From: Methylopila turkensis | Lineage (GTDB): Bacteria > Pseudomonadota > Alphaproteobacteria > Rhizobiales > Methylopilaceae | NCBI RefSeq assembly: GCF_027922325.1 | Contig: NZ_BSFL01000001.1 | Location: 372,001 to 436,000, forward strand | Length of the DNA stretch: 64,000 nt | Direction: 5' to 3' | Part shown: positions 53,159 through 63,489 of the stretch, one piece after another | How the letters are laid out: every line of letters begins with the position of its first letter | Numbering within the stretch: the stretch's first letter is position 1 | Notes under the pieces: model-generated | Told to the model about the DNA's origin: nothing | What the model saw: the letters and a program-made list of their open reading frames with translations, nothing else | Database searches by the model: none | Position numbers and translations under genes: made by a program

Positions 53159-54016
53159 ATGCGTTCAAGGTCGCCGGGCCTCACCCTCGCCGTCGCAGCG
53201 GCGCTCGCCCTCATCCTCGCCGGCTGCTCGTCCAGCCCCCGCGTCAAGAAGGTCAAGACCGGGGCGGTCTCGTATCAGACGGTCAGCCTGATGCGAGAGA
53301 ACGACATGCCGCGCCAGGCGCCGATCCTGATCCGGGTCTACAAGCAGGAAGCGGTGCTGGAGGTCTGGAAGCAGGAGCGCAACGGCCGCTACGGCCTGCT
53401 GCGCTCCTACGAGATCTGCCGCTTCTCCGGCAAGCTTGGCCCAAAGCTGCGCGAGGGCGACCGGCAGGCGCCGGAAGGCTTCTACGCCATCACCGCGGGC
53501 GGGCTGAACCCGTACTCGCGCAACCACCTCGCCTTCAACATCGGCTTTCCCAACGCCTTCGACCGCTCGCTCGGCCGCACCGGCAGCCATCTGATGGTGC
53601 ATGGCGGCTGCAAGTCGATCGGCTGCTACGCCATGACCCACAAGAACATGCACGAAATCTACGCGCTGGTGCGCGAGGCGCTGCTGAGCGGCCAGAGCGC
53701 GGTGCCGTTCCAGGCGTTCCCCTTCCGCATGACCGACGCGAACATGGCGCGGCACGCCGACAACCCGAACATGCCGTTCTGGGCCATGCTGAGGGAAGGC
53801 CACGACATCTTCGACGCGACCGCCCGTCCGCCGCAGGTTGCGGCCTGCGGCGGACGCTACGGCTTCGCGCGTCCGCCCCGTCCGGGCGAGCCGCCGGCGT
53901 CGAGCGAGGAGATCTGCGCCAACGCCTCCTACGCCCGCGGCGGCGACGTCGGCGGCGCGCGCATGGACGCCGCCTACGCCCCGCCCCTCGACGCGGGCAT
54001 GATGGCCGTGCGCTGA
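53159..54016 (+). CDS. YafK-type L,D-transpeptidase-family lipoprotein
   Basis: A 285-residue protein. The signal peptide ends with the lipobox LAGC (Cys near 23). A YkuD-like domain follows: QAPILIRVYKQEAVLEVWKQ, GPKLREGDRQAPEGFYAITAG, and HLMVHGGCKSIGCYAMT with the active-site His and Cys. YafK/DpaA-type enzymes can cleave lipoprotein-peptidoglycan links, so a hydrolytic rather than cross-linking role is possible. The last 60 residues are low-complexity and Arg/Pro/Ala rich. It is the third YkuD-type protein in the window. Confidence 0.85.
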   Translation: MRSRSPGLTLAVAAALALILAGCSSSPRVKKVKTGAVSYQTVSLMRENDMPRQAPILIRVYKQEAVLEVWKQERNGRYGLLRSYEICRFSGKLGPKLREGDRQAPEGFYAITAGGLNPYSRNHLAFNIGFPNAFDRSLGRTGSHLMVHGGCKSIGCYAMTHKNMHEIYALVREALLSGQSAVPFQAFPFRMTDANMARHADNPNMPFWAMLREGHDIFDATARPPQVAACGGRYGFARPPRPGEPPASSEEICANASYARGGDVGGARMDAAYAPPLDAGMMAVR

Positions 54017-54094
54017 CGCCATAGGGCGCAAGGTGGCGCCGCGGCGCAAAACGCGGTATCAGGGCGGCCACACGCAAGATCGGGCCAAATCCGG

Positions 54095-54137
54095 CGAAGA
54101 GACGCCGCGGACGACAACCGTCCGCGGCGTCTCTTCG
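54095..54137. other. perfect 19-bp inverted repeat upstream of the helicase gene
   Basis: CGAAGAGACGCCGCGGACG and its exact complement flank a 5-base loop (ACAAC). It lies 78 bases after the YafK-type gene stop and ends 41 bases before the helicase ATG. The right arm is followed by CATTGTTCG, with no U-run, so it may end the YafK transcript or cap the helicase leader. Confidence 0.6.
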
Positions 54138-54178
54138 CATTGTTCGCCCGCCGTTCGAAAAGCGATCCGCCCTTGTCC

Positions 54179-56161
54179 ATGACCGACCTCGCCGCCCCGC
54201 TCGCACGCGCGCTCGACGCCCGCGGCTATGCGGAGCTCACGCCCGTCCAGAACGCGGTTCTGGCCGAGGGCCTCGAGGCGCGCGACCTGCTGGTCTCGGC
54301 CCAGACCGGCTCCGGCAAGACGGTGGCCTACGGCCTCGCCATGGGCGGCACGCTGCTCGACGGCGCCGAGTTCCTCGGCGAGGCCGGCCGCCCGGTCGCG
54401 CTGGTGGTGGCGCCGACCCGCGAGCTCGCCATGCAGGTGGAACGCGAGCTGCGCTGGCTGTTCGCCGAGGCGCGCGGCCGGGTGACCGCCTGCGTCGGCG
54501 GCATGGACCCGCGCGCCGAGCGCCGCCGGCTGGAGCTCGGAACCCACATCGTCGTCGGCACGCCGGGCCGGCTGCGCGACCACATCGAGCGCGGCGCGCT
54601 CGACCTCTCGGGCCTCAAGGCCGCGGTGCTGGACGAGGCCGACGAGATGCTCGACCTCGGCTTCCGCGAAGACCTCGAGTTCATCCTCGAGGCCGCGGCG
54701 GCGGAGCGGCGGACGCTGCTGTTCTCCGCCACGCTGCCGAAGGACATCATCGCGATCACCCGCCGCTTCCAGCGCGACGCCGCCCGCATTGAGATCGCGG
54801 GCGCGACCCGCGCCCACGCCGACATCGAACACCGCGCCGTGCGCGTGCATCCGCGCGAGTCCGGCCATGTGGTGGTGAACCTGCTGCGGCAGTTCGATTC
54901 CGAGGCCGCGATCGTGTTCTGCGCCACCCGCGAGAGCGTGCGCCGGCTGCACGCCACACTCGCCGAGCGCGGCTTCGACGCGGTGTCGCTGTCGGGCGAG
55001 CTCAGCCAGAACGAGCGCAACCGCGCACTGCAGGCCCTGCGCGACGGCCGCGCCAAGGTCTGCGTCGCGACCGACGTCGCCGCCCGCGGCATCGACCTGC
55101 CGAAGCTCGGCCTCGTCATCCACGCCGAGCTGCCGCACGACGCCGAGATCTTCCAGCACCGCAGCGGCCGCACCGGCCGCGCGGGGCGGAAGGGCGTCAG
55201 CGTCCTGCTGGTACCGACCTCGCGGCGGCGCAAGGCCGAGACCCTGATGGTCGACGCCGGCGTGACCCCGATCTGGAGCGGCCCGCCCACCGCGGAGGAG
55301 ATTCGCGTGCTCGATCAGGAGCGGCTGCTGGCCTCGCCCACGCTCACCGATCCGGCGACCGACGAGGACCAGGCGCTGGCGCAGGCCTTCGCCGCACGGC
55401 TCACGCCCGAGCAGATGGCGGTCGCGCTGGCGCGGCTGCACCGCGCCCACCTGCCGGCGCCGGAAGAGGTCAGCGATCCCGGCGAGCGTCCCGCGGTGGT
55501 CCGCAAGGGCGCCGGCTCCGACCGCTTCGAGCGCGCCGGCTCCGAGCCCCGCGCGCCGCGCGGGCCGTTCGGCGAGGGCGTGTGGTTCCGGCTCGCCGTC
55601 GGCCGCAAGCAGAACGCCGATCCCAAATGGCTGCTGCCGCTGATCTGCCGCCGCGGCGGCGTGACCCGCGACGACATCGGCGCGATCCGCATCTTCGACG
55701 GCGAGACCAAGGTCGAGATCGCCGCCGCCGCCGCGGAGAGCTTCGCCGCGATGGCGCTCGGCGCCGAGAAGGGCGACGTCGCGATCTCCCGCGCCGAGGC
55801 GCCCGGCGCGCGCGAGCCCAGCGCCCGCAAGGCCCCGCGTCCGCGCTTCGACGATCAGAAATCCGACCGGCCCCGGCAGGACAGGCCGGGCTACGGCTCC
55901 AAGCCGGGCTACGACCCGATGAACGCGGCGCCCGCGCGCGAGCCCGGAGCGCGTGCGCCCGCGCCTTACGTGAAGCGCCCCCGCCCTGACGCGCCAAGCG
56001 AGGCGCAGGGGGCGCGGACTTTCCGCGACAAGCCCGCCCACGGCCACCACGCCGCCGCGACGCGCGACCGTCCGCGGCCGGAGCGGCCGTCCGGTCCGCG
56101 CAAGCCGACCGACGGCCCGGCCAAGAAGCCGCATCGCGGCCGCCGCTTCGCCGACGGCTGA
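54179..56161 (+). CDS. DEAD-box RNA helicase
   Basis: A 660-residue ATP-dependent RNA helicase. The core has AQTGSGKT (motif I), PTRELA (Ia), TPGRLRDH (Ib), VLDEADEMLDLGF (II), LFSATLPK (III), VFCATRESVRRLH, VATDVAARGIDLP and HRSGRTGRAGRKG (VI). Residues about 475-540 resemble the RNA-binding domain of DbpA/CsdA-type helicases (WFRLAVGRKQNADPKWLLPLI). The C-terminus is a long Arg/Pro/Gly-rich disordered tail. The ATG at 54179 is preferred to an upstream in-frame start because homology begins here. It probably aids ribosome assembly or RNA decay. Confidence 0.93.
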   Translation: MTDLAAPLARALDARGYAELTPVQNAVLAEGLEARDLLVSAQTGSGKTVAYGLAMGGTLLDGAEFLGEAGRPVALVVAPTRELAMQVERELRWLFAEARGRVTACVGGMDPRAERRRLELGTHIVVGTPGRLRDHIERGALDLSGLKAAVLDEADEMLDLGFREDLEFILEAAAAERRTLLFSATLPKDIIAITRRFQRDAARIEIAGATRAHADIEHRAVRVHPRESGHVVVNLLRQFDSEAAIVFCATRESVRRLHATLAERGFDAVSLSGELSQNERNRALQALRDGRAKVCVATDVAARGIDLPKLGLVIHAELPHDAEIFQHRSGRTGRAGRKGVSVLLVPTSRRRKAETLMVDAGVTPIWSGPPTAEEIRVLDQERLLASPTLTDPATDEDQALAQAFAARLTPEQMAVALARLHRAHLPAPEEVSDPGERPAVVRKGAGSDRFERAGSEPRAPRGPFGEGVWFRLAVGRKQNADPKWLLPLICRRGGVTRDDIGAIRIFDGETKVEIAAAAAESFAAMALGAEKGDVAISRAEAPGAREPSARKAPRPRFDDQKSDRPRQDRPGYGSKPGYDPMNAAPAREPGARAPAPYVKRPRPDAPSEAQGARTFRDKPAHGHHAAATRDRPRPERPSGPRKPTDGPAKKPHRGRRFADG

Positions 56162-56267
56162 CACGCGCTTTCTCTGGGGACGACGGCGCGGCGGCGTGGA
56201 CTTGTGCGCCGCGATCGCGGACCGTCCCCTCCCCTGACACGGCGACGGGAGCGGGAATCAGGCCGGC

Positions 56268-57752
56268 ATGACGGTGAGCGTGGACATCGGCGCGCGGGGC
56301 AACGGCCAGCGCGCCGTCCTCGACCTCGAGGAGCTGCTGGCGACCCGCCTGCTCGTGCAGGGCAATTCGGGCTCGGGCAAGTCGCACCTGCTGCGCCGGC
56401 TGATGGAGCAGAGCGCGCCCTGGGTGCAGCAGTGCATCGTCGACCCGGAGGGCGACTTCGTCACCCTCGCCGACGGCTTCGGCCATGTGGTGGTGGACGC
56501 GGCGGGCTGCGAGCGTGATCTCGGCCTGATCGCGGACCGCGTGCGCCGCCATCGCGTGTCCGTGGTGCTGAACCTCGAGGGGCTCGACGTCGACCGCCAG
56601 ATGCGCGCCGCGGCCGTGTTCCTGAACGGCCTGTTCGAGGCCGACCGCGACGTCTGGTATCCCATGCTGGTGGTGGTGGACGAGGCGCAGCTGTTCGCGC
56701 CCGCGGCCTCGGGCGACGCCGACGAGGAGAGCCGCCGCCAGTCGCTCGCCGCCATGACCAACCTGATGTGCCGCGGCCGCAAGCGCGGGCTCGCCGGCGT
56801 GATCGCGACCCAGCGGCTGGCGAAGCTCGCCAAGAACGTGGCGGCGGAAGCCTCGAACTTCCTGATGGGCCGCACCTTCCTCGACATCGACATGGCGCGG
56901 GCCGCCGACCTGCTCGGCATGGAGCGGCGGCAGGCTGAGGCGTTCCGCAACCTCGACCGCGGCGCCTTCGTGGGGCTTGGCCCGGCGATCGGCCGCAAGC
57001 CGGAGGCGATCCGCATCGGCGCGGTGCAGTCCGAGGGCAGGGGCAGCAGCCCGAAGCTCACGCCGCTGCCGGAGCAGCCGGCGGCGGAGGACGCGGCCGG
57101 GCTGATCTTCCGCCCTTCGCTCGGCGAGGCCGCCCCGCGCGCGCAGGCGGCGACGGCCTCCACCGCCGACGTTCTGGCGCAGCTCGCCCGCTCGCGCGAG
57201 GCCGCCGCCGCAGCGGCGCCCGAAGCCCGCGTCGATCTGTTCGCCGACGCCGAGCGCGAAAAGGCCATCGCCGAGATCATGGCCGCGATCGTGGCGGAGC
57301 CGGACGCGAGCTTCCAGCCGGTCTCGGCGCTCTATCAGGATTTTCTCGTCCGCTGCCGCATCGCCCGGCTGCCGGGCGAGGCGCCCGACCTGCCGCGCTT
57401 CCGCCGCGAGCTCGCGATCGCCAAGGCCGGCGTCGACGACGCGTCGGTCGAGGCCTCCGACTGGGAGCAGGCGACGCTGGTCGCCGCCTCGCTGCCGGAG
57501 GACGTGCGCGGCGTGTTCCTGCTGGTGGCGAAGGCGGCGCTCACCAAGGCGCCCTGCCCCTCCGACGGCGAGATCGCCCGCGCCTACGGCACCCGCTCGC
57601 CCGGCCGGGCGCGGCGGCTGCTGGCCTATATGGAGGAGCGCGGCTTCCTCACCTGCGCCGCCGACATGCGCGGCGCGCGCATCGTGATGCTGCCGGACCT
57701 CGGCTGGCAGACCGCGCCGGGCTTCCCCGACGCGCTCGCGAAGACGGGCTGA
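56268..57752 (+). CDS. HerA/DUF87-like ATPase
   Basis: A 494-residue soluble P-loop ATPase. Walker A is VQGNSGSGKSHLLRRL (near 32-46), Walker B is MLVVVDEAQLF, with an arginine-rich SNFLMGRTFLDIDMARA segment and a long C-terminal winged-helix-like region (about 330-490). HerA/DUF87 ATPases translocate DNA or dismantle complexes, often as hexamers and often with a partner nuclease. No nuclease is adjacent here. It lies 107 bases after the helicase gene with no overlap. Confidence 0.82.
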   Translation: MTVSVDIGARGNGQRAVLDLEELLATRLLVQGNSGSGKSHLLRRLMEQSAPWVQQCIVDPEGDFVTLADGFGHVVVDAAGCERDLGLIADRVRRHRVSVVLNLEGLDVDRQMRAAAVFLNGLFEADRDVWYPMLVVVDEAQLFAPAASGDADEESRRQSLAAMTNLMCRGRKRGLAGVIATQRLAKLAKNVAAEASNFLMGRTFLDIDMARAADLLGMERRQAEAFRNLDRGAFVGLGPAIGRKPEAIRIGAVQSEGRGSSPKLTPLPEQPAAEDAAGLIFRPSLGEAAPRAQAATASTADVLAQLARSREAAAAAAPEARVDLFADAEREKAIAEIMAAIVAEPDASFQPVSALYQDFLVRCRIARLPGEAPDLPRFRRELAIAKAGVDDASVEASDWEQATLVAASLPEDVRGVFLLVAKAALTKAPCPSDGEIARAYGTRSPGRARRLLAYMEERGFLTCAADMRGARIVMLPDLGWQTAPGFPDALAKTG

Positions 57753-57754
57753 AG

Positions 57755-59230
57755 CTACCGCGCCAGCACACGGGCGGCGTCGCGGGTGGTGGTGACGGCG
57801 CTCGAGACCTGCCCGACCGCGCGCGAAATCTGGTCGATGGCGCCGGAGATGTCGGCGACCGAGCGCGCCGCGCCCTGCATGTTGGCGGACATGTCGCGCG
57901 TGACCGTGCTCTGCTCCTCGACCGCGGCGGCGGTCGCGACCACCGAGCCGCGCATGATCTCGACCGAGCCGCGGATCGCCTCCAGCGTCTGGACGACGTC
58001 GTTCGACAGGGTCTGGACGCCGGCGATCTCGGCGCCGATGCGATCGGTGGCGCGGGCGGCCTGCGCCGCGAGGTTCTTCACCTCCTGCGCCACCACCGCG
58101 AAGCCGCGGCCCGCCTCGCCCGCGCGGGCCGATTCGATCGTGGCGTTGAGGGCGAGCAGGTTGATCTGCGCCGCGATGTTCTGGATCAGCGCGACGATGC
58201 CGCCCATGGCGGAGGCCGCCTCCGATAGGCGACGCGTGAAGTCGGTCGCCACGCTGGTCTGCTCGAAGGCGTCGTCGGTCGCGCCGCGCGAGCGCGACAT
58301 GCTCTCCGACACTTCGGCGACGGAGACGGCGAGCTGCTCGGCCGCCGCCGCCATGGTCTGGACGTCGCCGGTCGCCGCAGCCGCGGCGTGAAGCGCGCCG
58401 CCGGCCTCGTCGGCCGAGCGCGCCACCGCCTCGTCGATCTCAGAGAAGTTGCGGTCGATCATCCGCTGGAGGTTGGCGAGCAGGCGCACCTGCTCGGTGA
58501 TGTCGGTCGCAAACTTCACCACCTTGTAAGGCCGGCCGGAGGCGTCGAGGATCGGGTTGTAGGAGGCCTGGATCCAGATCTCGCGGCCGTCCTTGCCGAT
58601 GCGGCGGTACTGGGCCGCCTGATGCTCGCCGCGCTTCAGCCGGGCCCAGAACGCGGCGTATTCAGCGCTGTCGCGCTCGGCCGGCTCGACGAACATCGCG
58701 TGATGACGGCCAGCGATCTCGTCCAGCCGGTAGCCGAGCACGGCGAGGAAGTTGTCGTTCGCCGTGAGCACCTCGCCGTCGAGCGTGAACTCGATCACCG
58801 CCTGCGACTTGCCGATCGCCGCGATCTGGCCGGCGCGGTCGGCGTCCTCCGCCTTCTGGCGGGTGATGTCGGTCGCGAACTTGATGACCTTGTAAGGCTT
58901 GCCGTCGCGCCCGAGCACGGGGTTGTACGAGGCCTCGATCCAGATCTCATCCCCGGTCTTTGAGATCCGCTTGAACTGCGAGGCTTCGAACGCGCCCGAG
59001 CGCAGGCGGCTCCAGAACGCGGCGTAGTCGGGCGACGCGGCGTAGGCCGGCTCGACGAACATCGCGTGATGCCGACCGACGACCTCGCTCCTGGCGTAGC
59101 CGACGACCGCGAGAAACGCGTCGTTAGCGGAGAGCACATTCCCGGCGAGATCGAACTCGATCACGCCCTGGACGCGGTCGAGCGCCGCGAGGCGCGCCTC
59201 CCGGTCCGCCGCCTGTCGTGTCTGGAACAT
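57755..59230 (-). CDS. soluble double-PAS methyl-accepting chemotaxis protein
   Basis: A 491-residue chemoreceptor without membrane helices. Two PAS domains (about 12-130 and 135-250) share HHAMFVEP and EIWI(E/Q)ASYNP segments, indicating an internal duplication. The MCP signalling domain (about 290-490) contains the hairpin tip [34 protein letters not shown] (only the conserved span is meant, residues 370-402). It should signal to CheW/CheA from the cytosol, responding to redox, oxygen or a small ligand. The ATG at 59230 is chosen as the first PAS start. No che genes are in the window. Confidence 0.88.
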   Translation of the reverse strand: MFQTRQAADREARLAALDRVQGVIEFDLAGNVLSANDAFLAVVGYARSEVVGRHHAMFVEPAYAASPDYAAFWSRLRSGAFEASQFKRISKTGDEIWIEASYNPVLGRDGKPYKVIKFATDITRQKAEDADRAGQIAAIGKSQAVIEFTLDGEVLTANDNFLAVLGYRLDEIAGRHHAMFVEPAERDSAEYAAFWARLKRGEHQAAQYRRIGKDGREIWIQASYNPILDASGRPYKVVKFATDITEQVRLLANLQRMIDRNFSEIDEAVARSADEAGGALHAAAAATGDVQTMAAAAEQLAVSVAEVSESMSRSRGATDDAFEQTSVATDFTRRLSEAASAMGGIVALIQNIAAQINLLALNATIESARAGEAGRGFAVVAQEVKNLAAQAARATDRIGAEIAGVQTLSNDVVQTLEAIRGSVEIMRGSVVATAAAVEEQSTVTRDMSANMQGAARSVADISGAIDQISRAVGQVSSAVTTTRDAARVLAR

Positions 59231-59433
59231 CGTCGCAGCCCCCGCCGCTCGCACGGGAGAAGGCGCCGCCCGGCCCAACGCCGGACGCTCGATCGCCCGC
59301 CCCCAACCCGAGAGTGCGCAAGCCCTGATTAAGACGGCCGCCTCAATTGGCTGTGATCGGTCACAGTGGCGGCGAAACGTCAGGCGCGCGCCATCGCCGC
59401 GCGACATCGGCGGCGCGAGAACGTCCCTCGCGT

Positions 59434-59925
59434 CTACTGCGTCTTCGTCGGCGTTCCCGGCGTCGGCGCGACCGTGCCGTCCTCCAGGATGATGTCGCCC
59501 GGCTTCTGGCCGGGCTGGCAGTCGCCGACGCGGCGGTTCTCGATCACCGTCTTGCGGGTGAGCGGCGTCGACTGTTCGGGAAGCCCCGTCAGCACCGTGA
59601 CGGTCTCGATCCGGACCGTGGTGCGGAAGTCGCCGGTGATGGCACCCCTGCCCTCGGCGGTGACCGCGCCGACCTTGCACACCGTCTCCGTCGCGTAGCC
59701 GTCGCCCGTCCGGGTCACGACGTTCTTCGAACAGGAGTTCGCGCCGCCGACCGCCTGCTTGGCCAGCCGGTCGGTGTCCTCGCCGACGCACTGCCGCGCC
59801 TTGGTGACGCCGTCGTCGGACGTGCTGACCGATTCCCACAGGCCCGGCGTCCGGGGCGGCACCTCGTCCGCGACCGCCGCGCCCGCCGGCGCGGCGATGA
59901 GGGCCGCAAGGATGATCGCTCTCAT
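59434..59925 (-). CDS. DUF3617 exported protein
   Basis: A 163-residue protein with a signal peptide ([16 protein letters not shown]) and a DUF3617 domain: [51 protein letters not shown] and [13 protein letters not shown]. Four Cys are likely to form two disulfides. DUF3617 proteins are periplasmic and of unknown function. It lies downstream of pckA in the same direction but with 71 bases between them, so it may be separate. Confidence 0.8.
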   Translation of the reverse strand: MRAIILAALIAAPAGAAVADEVPPRTPGLWESVSTSDDGVTKARQCVGEDTDRLAKQAVGGANSCSKNVVTRTGDGYATETVCKVGAVTAEGRGAITGDFRTTVRIETVTVLTGLPEQSTPLTRKTVIENRRVGDCQPGQKPGDIILEDGTVAPTPGTPTKTQ

Positions 59926-59996
59926 GGGTTCGCCTTTCGTCGATCGTCAGGCGACGTCACATAGGGCGACGGGGCGGCGAACCTATGCCGGGCCCC

Positions 59997-61622
59997 TCAT
60001 TCGGCCGCGGCGCGGAAAGACGGCGAGGCGTCGCGAACCTCGGCGTCGACCGCCTCGTCGAAGCGCTCGAAGTTCTTGCGGAACATCTCCACCAGGCGGC
60101 GGGCGGCGGCGTCGTAGGCCGCCTTGTCGGCCCAGCCTTCGCGCGGCCTGAGCAGCGCCGGGTCGACGCCGGGCGCCTCGGTCGGGACCGCGAAGCCGAA
60201 ATTCGGGTCGACATAGGTCTCGGCCTGCTTCAGCTCGCCGCTGAGCGCGGCCGAGAGCAGCGCGCGGGTGGCCGCGATCGGCATGCGCTCGCCGACGCCG
60301 TAGCCGCCGCCGGCCCAGCCGGTGTTCACCAGCCAGCAGTCGACGTCGTGCTCGGCGATCAGGCTCTTCAGCAGCTCGCCATAGACCTGCGGCGGACGCG
60401 GCATGAACGGCGCGCCGAAGCAGGTGGAGAAGGTCGCCTGCGGCTCGTTCACGCCGGTCTCGGTGCCGGCCACCTTGGCGGTGTAGCCTGACAGGAAGTG
60501 GTACATCGCCTGCGCTGCGGTGAGCCGCGCGATCGGCGGCATCACGCCGAAGGCGTCCGCGGTCAGCATCACGATGTTCTTCGGCTGGCCGGCGCGGCCC
60601 GTCGGGCTCGCGCCCTTCACGAAGCGCAGCGGGTAGGCGCCGCGGGTGTTCTCGGTGCGCGAGCCGTCGTCGTAGTCCGGCAGCCGCGTGACGGGATCGA
60701 GCGGCACGTTCTCGAGCACCGCGCCGAAGCGGCGCAGCGCCGCCGCGATCTGGGGCTCGGCCTTTGGACGCAGGCGGATGGTCTTGGCGTAGCAGCCGCC
60801 CTCGAAGTTGAACACGCCGTCCGGACCCCAGCCGTGCTCGTCGTCGCCGAGAAGCTGGCGCTGGCCATCGGCCGACAGCGTGGTCTTGCCCGTGCCAGAC
60901 AGGCCGAAGAACACCGCGACGTCGCCCTGCTCGCCCACGTTGGCGGAGCAGTGCATCGGCATCACGCCGCGCTCGGGCAGCAGGTGGTTGAGCACCGAGA
61001 ACACCGACTTCTTCATCTCGCCGGCATAGGCCGTGCCGCCGATCAGCACGATCCCGCGGGCGAGATCGAGCGCGATCACGGTCGGCGAGCGCACGCCGTG
61101 GCGCTCGGGATCGGCCCGGAACGACGGCAGGTCGACGATGGTGAGCTCAGGCGCGAAGCGCGGCAGCTCCGCCCGCTCCGGCGGGATCAGCATGGTGCGG
61201 ATGAACAGCGAGTGCCACGCGTATTCGGTGTAGACGCGGGTCGCGAGCCGGTGCGCGGGGTCCGCGCCGCCGTAGAGGTCCTGCACGAACAGCTCGCGGC
61301 CGCGGACATGCGCGATGAAGTCCTGCCGCAGGGTCTCGAACTGCTCGGGGGTGAGGCTCACGGCGTTGTCCCACCAGATCGTGTTCTCGGTGGTCTCGTC
61401 GCGGACGATGAACTTGTCCTTCGGGGAACGGCCGGTGTGGGCGCCGGTCTCGGCCGCGAGCGCGCCGGTTGCCGAGAGCTGGGCTTCGCCGCGGCGAAGC
61501 GAGCGCTCGATCAGCACCGGGGTCTCGAGGTTCCAGTTGAGCCCCGCGAGATCCACGAAGCCGAAGGTTTCGGCCCCGTGATCCTCGTTCCACTCGCCGA
61601 TCTGTCGCAACATCGTCTCCAT
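59997..61622 (-). CDS. pckA: phosphoenolpyruvate carboxykinase (ATP)
   Basis: A 541-residue enzyme converting oxaloacetate and ATP to PEP and CO2, the entry step of gluconeogenesis. It has [35 protein letters not shown], the P-loop [25 protein letters not shown] and the adenine-binding region [15 protein letters not shown]. The ATG at 61622 is chosen because GGAA is about 6 bases upstream; 61628 and 61613 are alternatives. It lies in the pckA-chvI-chvG neighbourhood typical of rhizobia. A TGACAG/CTGTCA repeat lies 66 bases upstream. Confidence 0.95.
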   Translation of the reverse strand: METMLRQIGEWNEDHGAETFGFVDLAGLNWNLETPVLIERSLRRGEAQLSATGALAAETGAHTGRSPKDKFIVRDETTENTIWWDNAVSLTPEQFETLRQDFIAHVRGRELFVQDLYGGADPAHRLATRVYTEYAWHSLFIRTMLIPPERAELPRFAPELTIVDLPSFRADPERHGVRSPTVIALDLARGIVLIGGTAYAGEMKKSVFSVLNHLLPERGVMPMHCSANVGEQGDVAVFFGLSGTGKTTLSADGQRQLLGDDEHGWGPDGVFNFEGGCYAKTIRLRPKAEPQIAAALRRFGAVLENVPLDPVTRLPDYDDGSRTENTRGAYPLRFVKGASPTGRAGQPKNIVMLTADAFGVMPPIARLTAAQAMYHFLSGYTAKVAGTETGVNEPQATFSTCFGAPFMPRPPQVYGELLKSLIAEHDVDCWLVNTGWAGGGYGVGERMPIAATRALLSAALSGELKQAETYVDPNFGFAVPTEAPGVDPALLRPREGWADKAAYDAAARRLVEMFRKNFERFDEAVDAEVRDASPSFRAAAE

Positions 61623-61687
61623 GGTCATTTCCGCGCTGCTCGCGCGCTCCTTGGCTCCCCAGAGATCAGCCAATCGGGGCGCGAACA

Positions 61688-61701
61688 TGACAGTCCTGTC
61701 A
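61688..61701. promoter_or_regulatory. candidate operator upstream of pckA
   Basis: TGACAG, two bases, then CTGTCA: a perfect inverted repeat 66-79 bases upstream of the pckA start. On the minus strand, TTGACA overlaps its edge and could be a -35 box. The regulator is unknown; ChvI or a gluconeogenic repressor are possibilities. Confidence 0.4.
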
Positions 61702-61872
61702 AGATTGCGGCGCCGCTCTTACGACCAGGTTTGCGTAGAAAATCCTACCCCTTTAGTCGACAGCTCAGCAGTCGAGCGGCGATAACTTGGCCGAAAACAT
61801 ACGAATTCATCTCCCCCACCATGAAGACAAACTGAAAACTGAACTGTCACGATGCAGCGGCGCTGAATGCGC

Positions 61873-62604
61873 TCACGCCGCGGCGGCGCGGGCTCTGGCG
61901 ACCAGATCGACCAGCCGTCGGCGCACGTCGCCCGCATTCTCAGCCCGCCCGTCGAACGGCAGGTAGAGCGCGCGGCCGTCCAGCCCGAGTTCGCAGCCGA
62001 GCGGGTCGACGCCCTCGAAGCGCCACGCGCCGTCCTCCGCGCCGAGCAGCGCGGTGGCGTAGAGCCTCGTCGCGTCGGCGTGATCCTCGTTCATATGCTC
62101 GACGACGCCCGCCTCCGCCTCGACCAGCGCCTCGGCGCCGGCGAGATCGGTCGCGAGCGCGTCCCAGACGAGGTCGACGATGCGGCCGAAGCCGGCGACG
62201 AGGTGGGCGCCCTCGGGCGCGAGCCGCAGCATGCGGAAGTCGGCGAAGTCGAAATAGCCCGCGGATTCCGGCTGCCGCGCGAGCCAGCGCCCACGGCCCG
62301 CCTGCTTGTCGATCCGCTCGACCGCGCCGAACAGCGTGACGCGCGGATGCGCCAGCGGGTCGCCGCCGCCGACCTCGGCGAACAGCAGGCTCGCGCGCGG
62401 ATCGCGCTTCAGGTTGGCGGTGTGGCGGGCGAGATCGGAGACGAGCAGCAGCGGCGCGCCGTCCGGCGCGGTCGCGACCGCGACCAGCGACACGTAAGGG
62501 GAGCCCGAGGCGTCGAGCGTCGCGAGCCCCGCGCGGCGGGCGGCGCGGACCAGACGGCGGGTCTCGGCGACAGGGTCGAAAACGGCTGCGGCGGGGCCGG
62601 ACAT
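61873..62604 (-). CDS. HugZ-type heme or flavin-linked PPOX protein with DUF2470
   Basis: A 243-residue split-barrel protein. The N-terminal half has [19 protein letters not shown] and [24 protein letters not shown], the FMN/heme-binding strands of the pyridoxamine oxidase-like fold. The C-terminal half is DUF2470 with [17 protein letters not shown]. HugZ-type proteins bind heme and help release its iron; others with this layout bind flavin. It is divergent from chvI, sharing a 137-base promoter region. Confidence 0.82.
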   Translation of the reverse strand: MSGPAAAVFDPVAETRRLVRAARRAGLATLDASGSPYVSLVAVATAPDGAPLLLVSDLARHTANLKRDPRASLLFAEVGGGDPLAHPRVTLFGAVERIDKQAGRGRWLARQPESAGYFDFADFRMLRLAPEGAHLVAGFGRIVDLVWDALATDLAGAEALVEAEAGVVEHMNEDHADATRLYATALLGAEDGAWRFEGVDPLGCELGLDGRALYLPFDGRAENAGDVRRRLVDLVARARAAAA

Positions 62605-62741
62605 CTCTCAACTCCTCGTCGTCTCGCGCGGCGCGCCGTCGAAGTCGGCGCTTGACATCTGCGGCGTTCGGGCGCGCCGTCACAATTCAGCCACGCCATG
62701 CCGCTTCATGCGGCGGGGGACTTCATCTAGCAGACGGCGCC

Positions 62742-63455
62742 ATGCCCACGATCGCTTTGGTCGACGACGACCGCAACATCCTCACTTCGGTCTCCATCGC
62801 CCTCGAGGCGGAAGGCTACCGGATCCAGACCTACAACGACGGGGCCTCGGCGCTCGAAGGGCTGAAGGCGGCTCCGCCGGACCTCGCCATCTTCGACATC
62901 AAGATGCCGCGCATGGACGGGATGGAGCTGCTCCGCCGCCTCCGGCAGAAGTCCGAGCTGCCGGTGATCTTCCTGACGTCGAAGGACGAGGAGATCGACG
63001 AGCTGTTCGGCCTCAAGATGGGCGCCGACGACTTCATCCGGAAGCCGTTCTCGCAGCGGCTGCTGGTGGAGCGGGTCAAGGCGGTGCTGCGCCGCTCCGC
63101 CGCCAAGGACGCGGCCGCCCTGCCCGGCGCCTCCACGAAGGACGCCGACAGCAAGGCGCTCGAGCGCGGACTGCTGATGATGGACCCCGAGCGGCACACC
63201 TGCACCTGGAAGGGTGAGCCGGTGACGCTGACGGTGACCGAGTTCCTGATCCTGCAGGCGCTCGCCATGCGTCCCGGCGTGGTCAAGAGCCGCAACGCCC
63301 TGATGGACGCGGCCTATGACGACCAGGTCTATGTGGACGACCGCACCATCGACAGCCACATCAAGCGGCTGCGCAAGAAGTTCAAGGCGGTCGACGACGA
63401 CTTCGACATGATCGAGACGCTCTACGGCGTCGGCTACCGCTTCAAGGAAATCTGA
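62742..63455 (+). CDS. chvI: response regulator ChvI (OmpR family)
   Basis: A 237-residue response regulator. The receiver has [10 protein letters not shown] and the phospho-acceptor Asp52 in [10 protein letters not shown], then [27 protein letters not shown]. The C-terminal winged helix has [22 protein letters not shown] and [19 protein letters not shown]. With ChvG it senses acid or envelope stress and regulates surface polysaccharide, motility and metabolic genes in rhizobial relatives. It is followed by the sensor gene after 34 bases. Confidence 0.95.
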   Translation: MPTIALVDDDRNILTSVSIALEAEGYRIQTYNDGASALEGLKAAPPDLAIFDIKMPRMDGMELLRRLRQKSELPVIFLTSKDEEIDELFGLKMGADDFIRKPFSQRLLVERVKAVLRRSAAKDAAALPGASTKDADSKALERGLLMMDPERHTCTWKGEPVTLTVTEFLILQALAMRPGVVKSRNALMDAAYDDQVYVDDRTIDSHIKRLRKKFKAVDDDFDMIETLYGVGYRFKEI

Positions 63456-63489
63456 GCGCGGCCGACGCCCGGGCGGCGGGCTTAATCCC

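Noticed and set aside
54059-56164. 701-codon minus-strand open frame
   Set aside because: Antisense to the DEAD-box helicase; reads as low-complexity Arg/Gly/Ala.
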